Assembly: GCA_002314795.1 (NCBI GenBank)
Contig: DCHI01000018.1
Location: 1-9,477 of the forward strand
From: Bacteroidales bacterium UBA1756
GTDB taxonomy: Bacteria; Bacteroidota; Bacteroidia; Bacteroidales; WCHB1-69
Length of the DNA: 9,477 nucleotides
Reading direction: 5' to 3'
Shown here: one piece after another, positions 1 through 6,968 of the stretch
Layout: each line of letters opens with the position of its first letter
Numbering within the stretch: position 1 is the stretch's first letter
Program-made: the position numbers and the translations under genes
Notes under the pieces: generated by a model
Seen by the model: the letters and a program-made list of their open reading frames with translations, nothing else
Told to the model about the DNA's origin: nothing
Database searches by the model: none

Positions 1-170
1 TCGTCTTCCACAATCATCCTGCCTATTTCATAATAGGTGTAAACCATAGCGGTATTGACAAACGAAACCACTTTGGTTCGTGCTTCCGTAATCAACGCTT
101 CGATGCGCGATGCAAGCATATCCACACGACCAATTTCGTCTTCCACAATATCTGTCTTCTTCTCTTCCAT
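1..170 (-). CDS. DUF1016/YhcG-type PD-(D/E)XK protein, N-terminal fragment
   Basis: The gene starts with ATG at 170-168 and reads off the left edge, so only the first 56 residues are visible. After a short acidic leader, the region around residues 20-55 (RIEALITEARTKVV, then VNTAMVYTYYEIGRMIVE) has the look of the DUF1016 N-terminal domain, in which a helix ends in an aromatic-rich YYEIGR-I-E motif. Family knowledge: full-length members (YhcG-like, about 340-380 residues) carry a C-terminal PD-(D/E)XK nuclease-fold domain and often sit in accessory or restriction-modification neighbourhoods. The catalytic half lies outside the window, so activity cannot be judged. No Shine-Dalgarno is visible upstream. 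Candidate -7 elements lie at 222-229 and 323-330. The family call rests on motif resemblance only. Confidence 0.72.
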   Translation of the reverse strand, partial: MEEKKTDIVEDEIGRVDMLASRIEALITEARTKVVSFVNTAMVYTYYEIGRMIVED

Positions 171-221
171 ATTTCAGAACAAATAGCAAACGCTATGATT
201 TATAAAATATTACTGTTTTTT

Positions 222-229
222 CAAATTTA
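222..229 (-). promoter_or_regulatory. Candidate -7 element (TAAATTTG) for the DUF1016 gene
   Basis: On the minus strand this reads TAAATTTG, matching the Bacteroidota TAnnTTTG -7 consensus. A TTG lies 17 bases upstream (complement of 247-249), somewhat closer than the usual 19-20. It would give a leader of roughly 45 bases before the ATG at 170. The motif is short and AT-rich, so chance occurrence is possible. Confidence 0.35.
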
Positions 230-310
230 AAATTAGATTCCCGATGCAATACGTTACAAGACCAACATCGTCACGTTTCAACGTTTCTATTTTCAATAAT
301 TTATGCCTTG

Positions 311-353
311 AAAAAAATCGTGCAAAGATAGGATGAAAAATGTAAATCTTTGC
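311..353 (-). terminator. Candidate intrinsic terminator after the LemA/DUF3137 operon
   Basis: Just downstream of the DUF3137 stop, the minus strand has a perfect 8-bp inverted repeat, GCAAAGAT/ATCTTTGC (346-353 and 322-329), with a 16-base loop. Four bases (ACGA) and a run of seven T (317-311) follow. The position is right for ending the operon. The long loop, low GC and gap before the T-run make it a weak terminator. The left arm also spells TATCTTTG (330-323), a perfect -7 motif, so the same bases could instead be part of a promoter for the DUF1016 gene. Confidence 0.4.
323..330 (-). promoter_or_regulatory. Alternative -7 element (TATCTTTG) upstream of the DUF1016 gene
   Basis: On the minus strand this reads TATCTTTG followed by CAC, a very typical Bacteroidota -7 sequence. 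No TTG is found at the expected 19-20 base distance; the nearest lies about 29 bases upstream. If used, it gives a leader of about 145 bases to the ATG at 170. It overlaps the candidate terminator arm, so the two readings compete. Confidence 0.35.
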
Positions 354-365
354 TTGTTGCAAGAA

Positions 366-2093
366 CTATACGCGGGAAGCAATGTGCCTTCTGTAAACAT
401 CAAAATGGTTTTTACTCAGTACGTCCGAAATGTGCTCCAATCGTTCTTGATGCTTTAGATTTGTATCGTCAAAATCATTGTCTTCGCGCATTTCAAAACT
501 GCCCGTTCCCGTAACAGGCAGATATTCATCCCAATAAACGGGGACATCGTGCATTCTGCCGTCACCGCCTAATTTGCTGACGTAGGTGAGTCGTTTTTCC
601 GAACGGTACCCGTAAGCCGTAACGGTAATCGTGGAATGGTCATTTTCGTCGGCTTGGTTAGTTTTAAGAATACAGTCCGTCACGCAACTCGGGTGCTGAA
701 AATGTTCCTTTCCCCAAAAGTTGGCGATGGCCTCGTGTTCCCAAAAAGAGCTGTGGCGTGCCATATCAAGACCATAAATATCGTGCGGGGGGCGAATCTG
801 CTGATACATTGGGACACAAAGCAACGGCGCCAATGCAAAATAGATAGCCCGAAAATGTTTTCCATTGATGGAATAAAAATTCTGTTTCGCCTTCTCAAAG
901 TCAAAATGACGGTATTGCTCCGGGTTCATATCCAAATCATCGCTTTGCAGATGGTCAGGAGTGATGACGTTAATCATCTTGTACTTGTCAAAGTTGAAAT
1001 CATCTCCGAATCCCATCCTATTGTCTTTTAGGATGTTAAGCATATTTTCTTGGGCAAGAGGCGTAAACAAGAGGGCAAATTGTTGGTTGTTGTTGCGGTT
1101 TCTCGTATCAAAAGCCACCTCAAAATCCTCATTCGTCATCAGGGCGAAATCGGAGTGTTCCAGGTCCATCGCTTTTTTCCTCAGTTTGCGACGAGTCCGT
1201 TTGTATGAAAACGAATCTTCCTTATTGGCCAAGCCACTTTTTTTGCGGTTGAAGATGAGGTCTGGCGCCGCCGTATTGGCATAGATAAGTCGCGTTTTTT
1301 TGAAATATTCTGGGAAAGGGGCTGTCACCGTTGCATAAAGTGTCTCGCTATGGTGGACCGTATGGGTTTTCCCGTCCGAGCCGCGTTCGGTAGTGGTCCA
1401 ATAAATGGTTTTAGAACCGACGTAATCCTTTGTTCCCATCTCCATCTTTTTGGTCTGACAGATTACAAAGGGATTCCCATTGATAAGACCGGAATGAGAA
1501 AAGATAACCGAACGGTCTTCGTTAAAGGAGCCGTCCCAGCCGTACGACTTTTGAAGATCCGCCAACCGTTGCGTCGTGAAATAGGGGTCGAACTCCAATC
1601 GTGGAACGGTCTTGGTCATCATTCTGCAAAGTACGTCCCAATCGTACAAGCGATTCAAAGGCGACATTTGTTCCCAAGCTTGTTGGGTGAGGGCAGCAAT
1701 CAACTTGGAGAGCCGATCCCTCTCTTCTTTTAGTTCCTTTAACCGAGGATGCACTTTCAGGATGAGAAAGCAAATTGAAGCCAAGGCGCCGATTCCATTG
1801 GCAATGAGAATCCCTTTGTCTAACTGCTGTGACGCAGCGATGATTGCAATGATGCCTCCCACCACGAAAATCCACAAAAAGACGCACAACGCAGTCCACT
1901 TGCCGATGCTTGCTCTAACGGAATTGCATTTTTTTTCGGTATCGTACAATTGTGAACAGGTCTGCTGGTTGGCTTCCACATCAATGTGGGCTTCCGAAGC
2001 CAATTCATCAAAAGTCTTTTCCGCAACTTCCTTAAAGCGTTTCCGAAAAACGTCGGCATATTCTTGAAGCGGACTGAGAATATCTTGTATCAT
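366..2093 (-). CDS. DUF3137 domain membrane protein, LemA partner
   Basis: This encodes 575 residues and is probably an inner-membrane protein. Two hydrophobic segments at about residues 67-87 and 94-113 form a hairpin. They are preceded by a polar helical segment (1-60) and followed by a charged helix (115-140). Residues 320-355 (NEDFEVAFDTRNRNNNQQFALLF, quoted here as NEDFEVAFDT then QQFALLFTPL) resemble the DUF3137 signature: an FEVxF-type stretch followed by a 'leading to LTP' stretch. The region from about 165 to 300 fits the preceding part of that domain. It starts 9 bases after the LemA stop, so the two are co-transcribed. LemA/DUF3137 pairs recur in bacteria but I know of no established biochemical role. 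The protein is longer than the 300-400 residues I would expect, with about 200 extra C-terminal residues (375-575) that I do not recognise. No Shine-Dalgarno is seen before the ATG, which suggests translational coupling. Confidence 0.72.
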   Translation of the reverse strand: MIQDILSPLQEYADVFRKRFKEVAEKTFDELASEAHIDVEANQQTCSQLYDTEKKCNSVRASIGKWTALCVFLWIFVVGGIIAIIAASQQLDKGILIANGIGALASICFLILKVHPRLKELKEERDRLSKLIAALTQQAWEQMSPLNRLYDWDVLCRMMTKTVPRLEFDPYFTTQRLADLQKSYGWDGSFNEDRSVIFSHSGLINGNPFVICQTKKMEMGTKDYVGSKTIYWTTTERGSDGKTHTVHHSETLYATVTAPFPEYFKKTRLIYANTAAPDLIFNRKKSGLANKEDSFSYKRTRRKLRKKAMDLEHSDFALMTNEDFEVAFDTRNRNNNQQFALLFTPLAQENMLNILKDNRMGFGDDFNFDKYKMINVITPDHLQSDDLDMNPEQYRHFDFEKAKQNFYSINGKHFRAIYFALAPLLCVPMYQQIRPPHDIYGLDMARHSSFWEHEAIANFWGKEHFQHPSCVTDCILKTNQADENDHSTITVTAYGYRSEKRLTYVSKLGGDGRMHDVPVYWDEYLPVTGTGSFEMREDNDFDDTNLKHQERLEHISDVLSKNHFDVYRRHIASRV

Positions 2094-2102
2094 AATGATA
2101 TC

Positions 2103-2765
2103 TTAGAAGAATTTTGCTCTTGCCATATCCCGCGTTTCAGCTGAAGCCGTGAACGGGATACGTGTTGTGTAACCCTGACGTGCAGCGACAATCATTTTCG
2201 TGGGCCAGGCGAAGATACTTGTGTTCCACTGTGTTACGCGACTATTGTAAACAGTGCGGGCAGCGGTGATTTCACGTTGCAGATAACTGTTTTGCTGCAT
2301 AGCATCAGCGATGGCATTATGCGCCTTCAATTCCGGATAGGCCTCAACTTGTGGAAAAAGGCGTCCGAAGGCAACGTCAACTTGTTGATTGACAGTATTT
2401 CTATTCGCATCCGTGACCTTACCTCCACGAAGAGCCGCCACCGACTTCATCACATCTTTGTCCAAATCAACGGCCCGTTCAACCAAGCCGACTACATTTT
2501 GAAGAATCTGGACGCGCTGTTCCAAAAAATTGTCAATGTTGGAAGCTTCGGCCTGAATCCGTTGTTCCAATTGTTGAAAATAGTTGCGTGCAGAAATTTT
2601 CATAAAGAGAAAAATCAAGCCCGGCAGAATGCCACACACCCATAATGCAATTTCAAAAAGAACGGAACCAGTCCCAATTTCAACGGGAAGTTGCTTGTCA
2701 ATAACGTGTATATCACGTCCATTGTCGTTAACAGGTCCCGTTACTTCGTCTAAAAGATTTGCCAT
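2103..2765 (-). CDS. lemA: LemA family membrane protein
   Basis: This encodes 220 residues. A polar N-terminus (1-30) precedes one membrane segment at about 34-56 (LFEIALWVCGILPGLIFLF). A long helical domain follows, typical of LemA: residues 60-110 match the helix that carries the 'RxQILQNVVxLVE' stretch, FGRLFPQVEAYPELKA lies at 133-148, the LQREITAARTVYNSRVTQWN helix at 162-181, and the short FAWP motif near 185-188. The end in AKFF is also usual for the family. LemA proteins are four-helix-bundle membrane proteins of unknown mechanism, named after a Listeria antigen. This one heads an operon with a DUF3137 gene. It has an unusually strong ribosome binding site. The hydrophilic stretch before the membrane segment is longer than in many homologues, where that segment is at the very N-terminus. 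Confidence 0.9.
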   Translation of the reverse strand: MANLLDEVTGPVNDNGRDIHVIDKQLPVEIGTGSVLFEIALWVCGILPGLIFLFMKISARNYFQQLEQRIQAEASNIDNFLEQRVQILQNVVGLVERAVDLDKDVMKSVAALRGGKVTDANRNTVNQQVDVAFGRLFPQVEAYPELKAHNAIADAMQQNSYLQREITAARTVYNSRVTQWNTSIFAWPTKMIVAARQGYTTRIPFTASAETRDMARAKFF

Positions 2766-2770
2766 AATTT

Positions 2771-2777
2771 ACCTCCT
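2771..2777 (-). promoter_or_regulatory. Perfect Shine-Dalgarno for lemA
   Basis: The minus strand reads AGGAGGT followed by AAATT and the ATG, an ideal anti-16S match at good spacing. It stands out here because the other starts in the window have no comparable site. It fixes the lemA start at 2765. Confidence 0.8.
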
Positions 2778-2853
2778 GATTTTTGTAAATAATTATTTTT
2801 TTTAACGATTTAATTAATAAAAGAGAACTACACAAGGTGCTTTTTTTGAGCGG

Positions 2854-2861
2854 CAAAGATA
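2854..2861 (-). promoter_or_regulatory. Probable -7 element (TATCTTTG) for the lemA operon
   Basis: The minus strand reads TATCTTTG followed by CCGC, a very typical Bacteroidota -7 sequence. A TTTG lies about 24 bases upstream, inside the last codons of the aldehyde dehydrogenase gene, and could serve as a loosely spaced -33 box. Transcription would begin about 80 bases before the lemA ATG. This suggests that lemA/DUF3137 can be expressed independently of the upstream gene. Confidence 0.5.
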
Positions 2862-2877
2862 CTGCCTTTTTTTATAT

Positions 2878-4296
2878 TTATCTTTCAAACCATCGTAGAA
2901 AATTTAGTTTCTGCTTTTCGGAATTCCCGCTATAGGGATGTTCTCGAAGCGAAAGATTGCAGCAAGTTTTTCCCATCAGGACGGTTTGCGGGTGCGTAAA
3001 TTCGCGGAAACCCCACTCGCCGTGGTACGCGCCCATACCCGAATGACCGGTTCCGTTGAACGGCACACCCTTCACCATCAAGTGAATGCACACTTCGTTA
3101 ATGCAGCCGCCGCCGAACTGCTGCGTTCGCATCGTGCGACGAGCCCAACGTCTGTTTTTGGTGAAAAGATACATCGCCAACGGATGTTCACGTTGCGCGA
3201 TGACGTTCATAACATTTTCAATATCAGAATCTTTGTATGGAACAATCGGCAAGAGCGGACAGAAAAGTTCGTGTTGTACAATGGGTTCGTCGATGGCGAC
3301 GGGATAGATGATGGTGGGCGCGTAACGGCGGCTTTCTCGATGTCCGTTGCCACCGAAGACGATACGTTCTCGGTATTGTTCCGCTTCGTTGGCACACTTG
3401 TCGTAGGCGGCCTCCGTAATCAGTTTCGGATAATCGGGATTGGCCAACGGATTTTCACCAATTTGTCGTGTAAATTCTGCTTTCAATTCCTTTAGAAAAT
3501 CTTCTACAACTTCTTCTGCCACAGCAATTTGATTGATATTAATGCAGATTTGTCCGGCATTGCAAAGTTTGAAGAAGGCGATTTTTCGGGCTGCGTCTTT
3601 CAAATCCGCATCTTTGCGAACCACGCACCAGTTGCCGGTTTCTCCACCCAACTCAAGTGCCACGGGCGTAAGATTCTTCGCCGCTTCTGCTAACACGTGT
3701 TTTCCGACAGCGGGCGAACCGGTATAGAAAATCTTGTCGAAACGTTGCCCCAAACAGATGTCCGCCACATCGTGACCTCCGTCGATTAACGTAACATATT
3801 CGGGTTCAAAAACTTCCGAGATGATTTTTTTGAGGACGGCAGTACAAGCTTTTGACTTGGCACTGGCCTTGATGACCGCTGTGTTTCCGCCAGCGATACT
3901 TGCTGCAAGTACACCCAAGGTGAGTAGTATGGGAAAGTTGAACGGACTGATAATCAGAGAAACGCCGTACGGCATTTTGTAAACGCGGGTGAAAATGCTG
4001 GGAAAGCAGAGTAGTCCGCTGAAATGGAGTTCGGGACGTGCCCACTTTTTCAGTCCGGCCATCGTTTCGTTGATTTCCACGATGACGGGACCGATGTCGC
4101 AAAGGTAGGCCTCCACTTTGCTTCGTCCAAGATCCTCGTGCAGAGCATCTTCGAACTCGCTTTCGTGCGCGAGGACGGCGGCTTTAAGTTTTTTCAGTTG
4201 TTGTATTCTCCAGTTTATGTCCAAGGTAGCACCCGAGTTGAAAAAGATTCGCTGTGCCGAGACGACGGATTGAATTTGAGTTTCTGTATATGACAA
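2878..4296 (-). CDS. Aldehyde dehydrogenase, class-3 (ALDH3) type
   Basis: This encodes 472 residues, the normal length for NAD(P)-dependent class-3 aldehyde dehydrogenases, which oxidise fatty or aromatic aldehydes to acids. Visible landmarks are SPFNFP with catalytic-site Asn120; the nucleotide-binding GGNTAVIKASAKS at 136-148; FYTGSPAVGK at 190-199; LELGG with the general-base Glu215; GQIC with the nucleophile Cys251; HELF with the cofactor-contacting Glu343; and PFNGTGHSGMGAYHG at 412-426. The C-terminal LRxxPY and LRWF stretch is typical of ALDH3. There is no C-terminal membrane anchor. Deviations from the usual family sequence are LELGGETG instead of LELGGKSP, GQICININ instead of GQTCxAPD, and KASAKS instead of KPSExS, so its substrate may differ. 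The start codon is TTG: the frame closes at a stop 10 codons upstream, and there is no ATG or GTG in between. The family's N-terminal helix (VVSAQRIFFNSG) begins right after it. No Shine-Dalgarno is seen. Confidence 0.88.
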   Translation of the reverse strand: MSYTETQIQSVVSAQRIFFNSGATLDINWRIQQLKKLKAAVLAHESEFEDALHEDLGRSKVEAYLCDIGPVIVEINETMAGLKKWARPELHFSGLLCFPSIFTRVYKMPYGVSLIISPFNFPILLTLGVLAASIAGGNTAVIKASAKSKACTAVLKKIISEVFEPEYVTLIDGGHDVADICLGQRFDKIFYTGSPAVGKHVLAEAAKNLTPVALELGGETGNWCVVRKDADLKDAARKIAFFKLCNAGQICININQIAVAEEVVEDFLKELKAEFTRQIGENPLANPDYPKLITEAAYDKCANEAEQYRERIVFGGNGHRESRRYAPTIIYPVAIDEPIVQHELFCPLLPIVPYKDSDIENVMNVIAQREHPLAMYLFTKNRRWARRTMRTQQFGGGCINEVCIHLMVKGVPFNGTGHSGMGAYHGEWGFREFTHPQTVLMGKTCCNLSLREHPYSGNSEKQKLNFLRWFER

Positions 4297-4410
4297 AATA
4301 TTGATAATTAAAAGATTATAGATTATTTATTCAAAAAAAAGAAACGTTTTCGAGGTTGATTTATTGTTATAAAAAAGCGATATCAACATCCGGGATGAGA
4401 TATGCTTTAT

Positions 4411-4502
4411 TTGGGCAATCATCCATCAAAAAGTTGGCCGATTATCCATCTAATTTTTGGCCAATCATCCATCAAAAAGTTGGCCGATTATCCATCAATA
4501 TT
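4411..4502. repeat. Four 23-bp tandem repeats (two 46-bp dimers) upstream of the ATPase gene
   Basis: The units are 4411-4433, 4434-4456, 4457-4479 and 4480-4502, contiguous and exactly 23 bases each, with core TTGGCCRATYATCCATC. Units 1 and 3 (CAATCATCCATCAAAAAG form) differ from each other at one base. Units 2 and 4 share CGATTATCCATC and differ only in their last few bases. The array is therefore a duplicated 46-bp dimer. Because 23 is not a multiple of three, it is not a coding repeat. It ends 10 bases before the -33 TTG of the downstream promoter, the place where an activator or repressor array would sit. I cannot tell what binds it. Confidence 0.92.
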
Positions 4503-4512
4503 TCGTAAAGTA

Positions 4513-4542
4513 TTGTTATATAAATAAAAAAGTGTATTTTTG
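4513..4542 (+). promoter_or_regulatory. Consensus Bacteroidota promoter for the ATPase gene
   Basis: TTG at 4513-4515 and TATTTTTG at 4535-4542 are separated by exactly 19 bases, an ideal TTG-N19-TAnnTTTG arrangement. Transcription should start around 4549, leaving a leader of only about 13 bases before the ATG at 4562. This fixes the gene start and excludes the in-frame ATG at 4457, which lies in the repeat array upstream of the promoter. Confidence 0.78.
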
Positions 4543-4561
4543 CCGCGCTAAAAATTGCGAT

Positions 4562-5842
4562 ATGAATAAAGACGATTATCGCCCACGAATGGCGGATTCC
4601 TTATTAAAAAAAATGCTTCAATCTTTTCCTGCCATATTGGTTCAAGGACCTAAATGGTGTGGGAAAACGACTACAGCCGAGCAACAAGCAAATAGTATTC
4701 TGTATTTGGCAGATCCATTAACTTTGAATAAGAACAGACTGCTTGCGGAAACAAATGTTCAGGCCTTATTGGCGGGCAACACGCCGCATTTGATTGATGA
4801 GTGGCAGGAAATTCCACAAATTTGGGATGCGATACGGTTTGAAGCCGACCATCGCAATGATGTTGGACAATTTCTTCTGACGGGGAGTTCTGTTCCCATT
4901 GATACAACTCAAATGAGGCATAGTGGGACGGGACGTTTCGCTTGGCTCACGATGCGGACTATGTCCTTGTGGGAATCAGGGGATTCCAACGGAAGCATAA
5001 GTTTGGAAGAACTTTTTCAACAACCGCAGACGATCTTTTCGGAGAGCCAACTACAATTGGAAGATATTGCATTTTTAATTTGTCGAGGAGGATGGCCTTT
5101 TGCCGTAAGTCGGCCACCGGAATATTCTCTTAATCAAGCAAGTGCCTATTTTGATGCTGTCGTTGATGTGGATATCAAAAGAGTAAACCACTCACTTCAA
5201 AACGGTTCGCGCGCCCGCAGAATTATGCGTTCATTGGCTCGACATCAAGGGACACAAGCTCCCGTAACTACCATCTGCAAAGACTCCAAAATGAATGATA
5301 CAGAAGCACTTGCAGAAGAAACCGTTTCTCAATACATAGAGGCGTTACAGAAAATATTCGTAATAGAAGATGCGGGAACCTGGAATCCGAACTTGCGTTC
5401 CAAAACAGCCATTCGTACGAGTAATACGAGGTACTTTACTGACCCTTCCATCGCAGTCGCCGCATTGGGAATCGGGCCGCAAGATCTTTTGAATGACTTG
5501 AACACAATGGGGCTCTTGTTTGAGACATTGGCAATCCGTGACTTGCGTGTATATGCCGATTATTTAGATGGAAATATTTATCATTTCAGGGATAAAAACG
5601 GTTTGGAATGTGATGCCGTGGTGCATTTGCGAAATGGTCACTATGGATTGGTGGAAATAAAACTCGGAGGCGAAAAACTGATTGAAGAGGGGGCGGCCTC
5701 ATTGGCAAAACTTGAAAGTAAAATCGACACCGACCGAATGTTCGCTCCGTCATTCAAAATGGTTTTAACCGCCGTGGGAAATATGGCCTATCGCCGACCA
5801 GACGGAATCTATGTTGTTCCCATCGGTTGTCTGAAAAATTAA
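4562..5842 (+). CDS. AAA ATPase with C-terminal DUF4143 domain
   Basis: This encodes 426 residues, the usual size of this family. The N-terminal P-loop ATPase domain has Walker A GPKWCGKT at 29-36, Walker B HLIDEW at 76-81, and a sensor-like FLLTGSS at 104-110. The middle has the family's CRGGWPFAV (174-182) followed by YFDAVVDVDIKRV (196-208). The C-terminal DUF4143 domain has RYFTDPSIAVAALG (290-303), a conserved FETLAIRDLRVY helix (320-331), and FRDKNGLECDAVV with VEIKLGG (342-354 and 364-370). The D351 plus E365-x-K367 pattern is the core of the PD-(D/E)XK nuclease fold to which DUF4143 is related. Members are abundant, usually single-gene, and of unknown role. The gene stands alone: a divergent neighbour lies upstream and 89 bases separate it from the next gene. 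Its own promoter and the 23-bp repeat array directly upstream suggest specific, possibly self-directed control. An in-frame extension to 4457 exists but would cross the promoter. Confidence 0.9.
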   Translation: MNKDDYRPRMADSLLKKMLQSFPAILVQGPKWCGKTTTAEQQANSILYLADPLTLNKNRLLAETNVQALLAGNTPHLIDEWQEIPQIWDAIRFEADHRNDVGQFLLTGSSVPIDTTQMRHSGTGRFAWLTMRTMSLWESGDSNGSISLEELFQQPQTIFSESQLQLEDIAFLICRGGWPFAVSRPPEYSLNQASAYFDAVVDVDIKRVNHSLQNGSRARRIMRSLARHQGTQAPVTTICKDSKMNDTEALAEETVSQYIEALQKIFVIEDAGTWNPNLRSKTAIRTSNTRYFTDPSIAVAALGIGPQDLLNDLNTMGLLFETLAIRDLRVYADYLDGNIYHFRDKNGLECDAVVHLRNGHYGLVEIKLGGEKLIEEGAASLAKLESKIDTDRMFAPSFKMVLTAVGNMAYRRPDGIYVVPIGCLKN

Positions 5843-5860
5843 ATGATTTTAACACGTTCA

Positions 5861-5881
5861 ATGACTTAATACCGAAGTCAT
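5861..5881. repeat. Short inverted repeat between ATPase and acyltransferase genes
   Basis: ATGACTT (5861-5867) and AAGTCAT (5875-5881) form a perfect 7-bp stem with a 7-base loop. No T-run follows, so it is not a standard intrinsic terminator. It could be a weak terminator or an operator for the gene at 5932. Downstream, TGTTTTTG at 5894-5901 is one base away from a -7 consensus. Confidence 0.4.
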
Positions 5882-5931
5882 ACTGCAACGGAATGTTTTT
5901 GTGTAACCACTGAAATTGGAAGACTTTTCAA

Positions 5932-6954
5932 ATGAACAATAGCAAATTGCTTTACGAAATCACCATTATCCGTCCGCTAATTATCTTTTTGTTAGTGGTT
6001 TATCACTGCTTGTGCATTTTCACGGGTGGATGGACGGTTCCCGCGGGTGTAGAATCAAACACTGTCTATTGGTGGTTGGGTAAGTTTATCAGCGGTTTCC
6101 GTATTGAGTGTATTGCCTTTGTGGGCGGCTATGTGATGGCGTACCAGTTCATTGAGCGCGGGAAAGACCAAAAATTTCTGCCGTTTGTTTGGAAAAAGAT
6201 AAAGCGGTTGCTTTTCCCGTGCGTGCTTTTTGGTTTGGCCTATTGGATGCTTTTCCGATACAACGGCACTTGGAGCTGGAAGACAATGGGTTATCGTCTC
6301 ATTGGCGGCATCGGTCATCTTTGGTTTTTGCCGATGCTGTTCTGGTGTTTCCTATTGATGTGGGCGGTGGCGCGGTGGCTGAAGCCCGAGCGCCGTCCGT
6401 GGTTGGCAGGCGCGTTGTTCGTAATACTGGCAGTTGTTTCGATGATACCGAATCCGAAGTTGCATTTCGGTATGAGTCAGGTGAATCACTTCCTGTTTTA
6501 CTTTTTTGCCGGATACGTCTTGTGGTGCTATGCCCCGCGGATTTTGCCGAAGCTGAACCTTCGTTTCGTGGCGGGCATTCTCGTTGTCTTGTACGTGGGA
6601 CTGCTGCTGCTGCGTCTGAAAGTGGCGATTCCTGCTCACTGGCCGGTGTGGTGCATTCGTTTGATGAGGTGGGGGACCGTCTGCTGCGGCATTGGTGCGC
6701 TCTATGGCATCGTAAAGGACTTCTTGCAACGCAAACCCGACTACGCGCCGAAACCGTGGCTGATGTGGAGCAACAGTGTCTGCTACGGAGTTTACGTTTT
6801 CCATATGTTTTTCCTGCAGTGGCTCTATTTCAGCAGTGCGCTCCCGTTGCTCGTCAATTCGTGGCTACTGCCCTGGGTGGCGTTCGTTGTCACGATGGCG
6901 GGCTCTCTTGCGGTGGCTGCCATCTTCAAGAAACTGAAAATCAATATTATATAA
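5932..6954 (+). CDS. Acyltransferase 3 family membrane protein
   Basis: This encodes 340 residues with about ten hydrophobic segments across the whole length, as in the acyltransferase-3 (PF01757) family, which transfers acetyl, succinyl or other acyl groups to sugars, lipids or polysaccharides at the inner membrane. Key signatures are an Arg-His pair in the first membrane helix (R14 and H25 in IRPLIIFLLVVYHC), a GHLWFLPML loop (128-136) with the conserved His129, and YGVYVFHMFF (285-294) with the late Tyr/His. The C-terminus ends in a short basic tail (KKLKINII). A GGAAGA about 8 bases before the ATG could be a weak Shine-Dalgarno. The natural acceptor cannot be deduced: no glycosyltransferase or capsule gene is visible nearby. 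By eye the middle of the gene is more GC-rich than the ATPase gene before it. Confidence 0.85.
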   Translation: MNNSKLLYEITIIRPLIIFLLVVYHCLCIFTGGWTVPAGVESNTVYWWLGKFISGFRIECIAFVGGYVMAYQFIERGKDQKFLPFVWKKIKRLLFPCVLFGLAYWMLFRYNGTWSWKTMGYRLIGGIGHLWFLPMLFWCFLLMWAVARWLKPERRPWLAGALFVILAVVSMIPNPKLHFGMSQVNHFLFYFFAGYVLWCYAPRILPKLNLRFVAGILVVLYVGLLLLRLKVAIPAHWPVWCIRLMRWGTVCCGIGALYGIVKDFLQRKPDYAPKPWLMWSNSVCYGVYVFHMFFLQWLYFSSALPLLVNSWLLPWVAFVVTMAGSLAVAAIFKKLKINII

Positions 6955-6968
6955 TTCAAGTTTCGCAA

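Noticed and set aside
1..149. 14-bp direct repeat (TCGTCTTCCACAAT at 1-14 and 136-149)
   Set aside because: Both copies lie in the DUF1016 gene and encode a similar acidic IVED stretch; most likely chance within the coding sequence.
1522..1899. Open frames of about 125 codons on both strands inside the DUF3137 gene
   Set aside because: They are alternate-frame shadows with low-complexity or non-protein-like composition and no family resemblance.
4411..4502. CRISPR array or plasmid iteron origin
   Set aside because: The units are directly adjacent with no unique spacers, no cas genes are near, and no replication initiator gene is in the window.
4457..4561. N-terminal 35-residue extension of the ATPase starting at ATG 4457
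   Set aside because: It runs through non-triplet 23-bp repeats and the TTG-N19-TATTTTTG promoter; the ATG at 4562 gives the normal family length and N-terminus.
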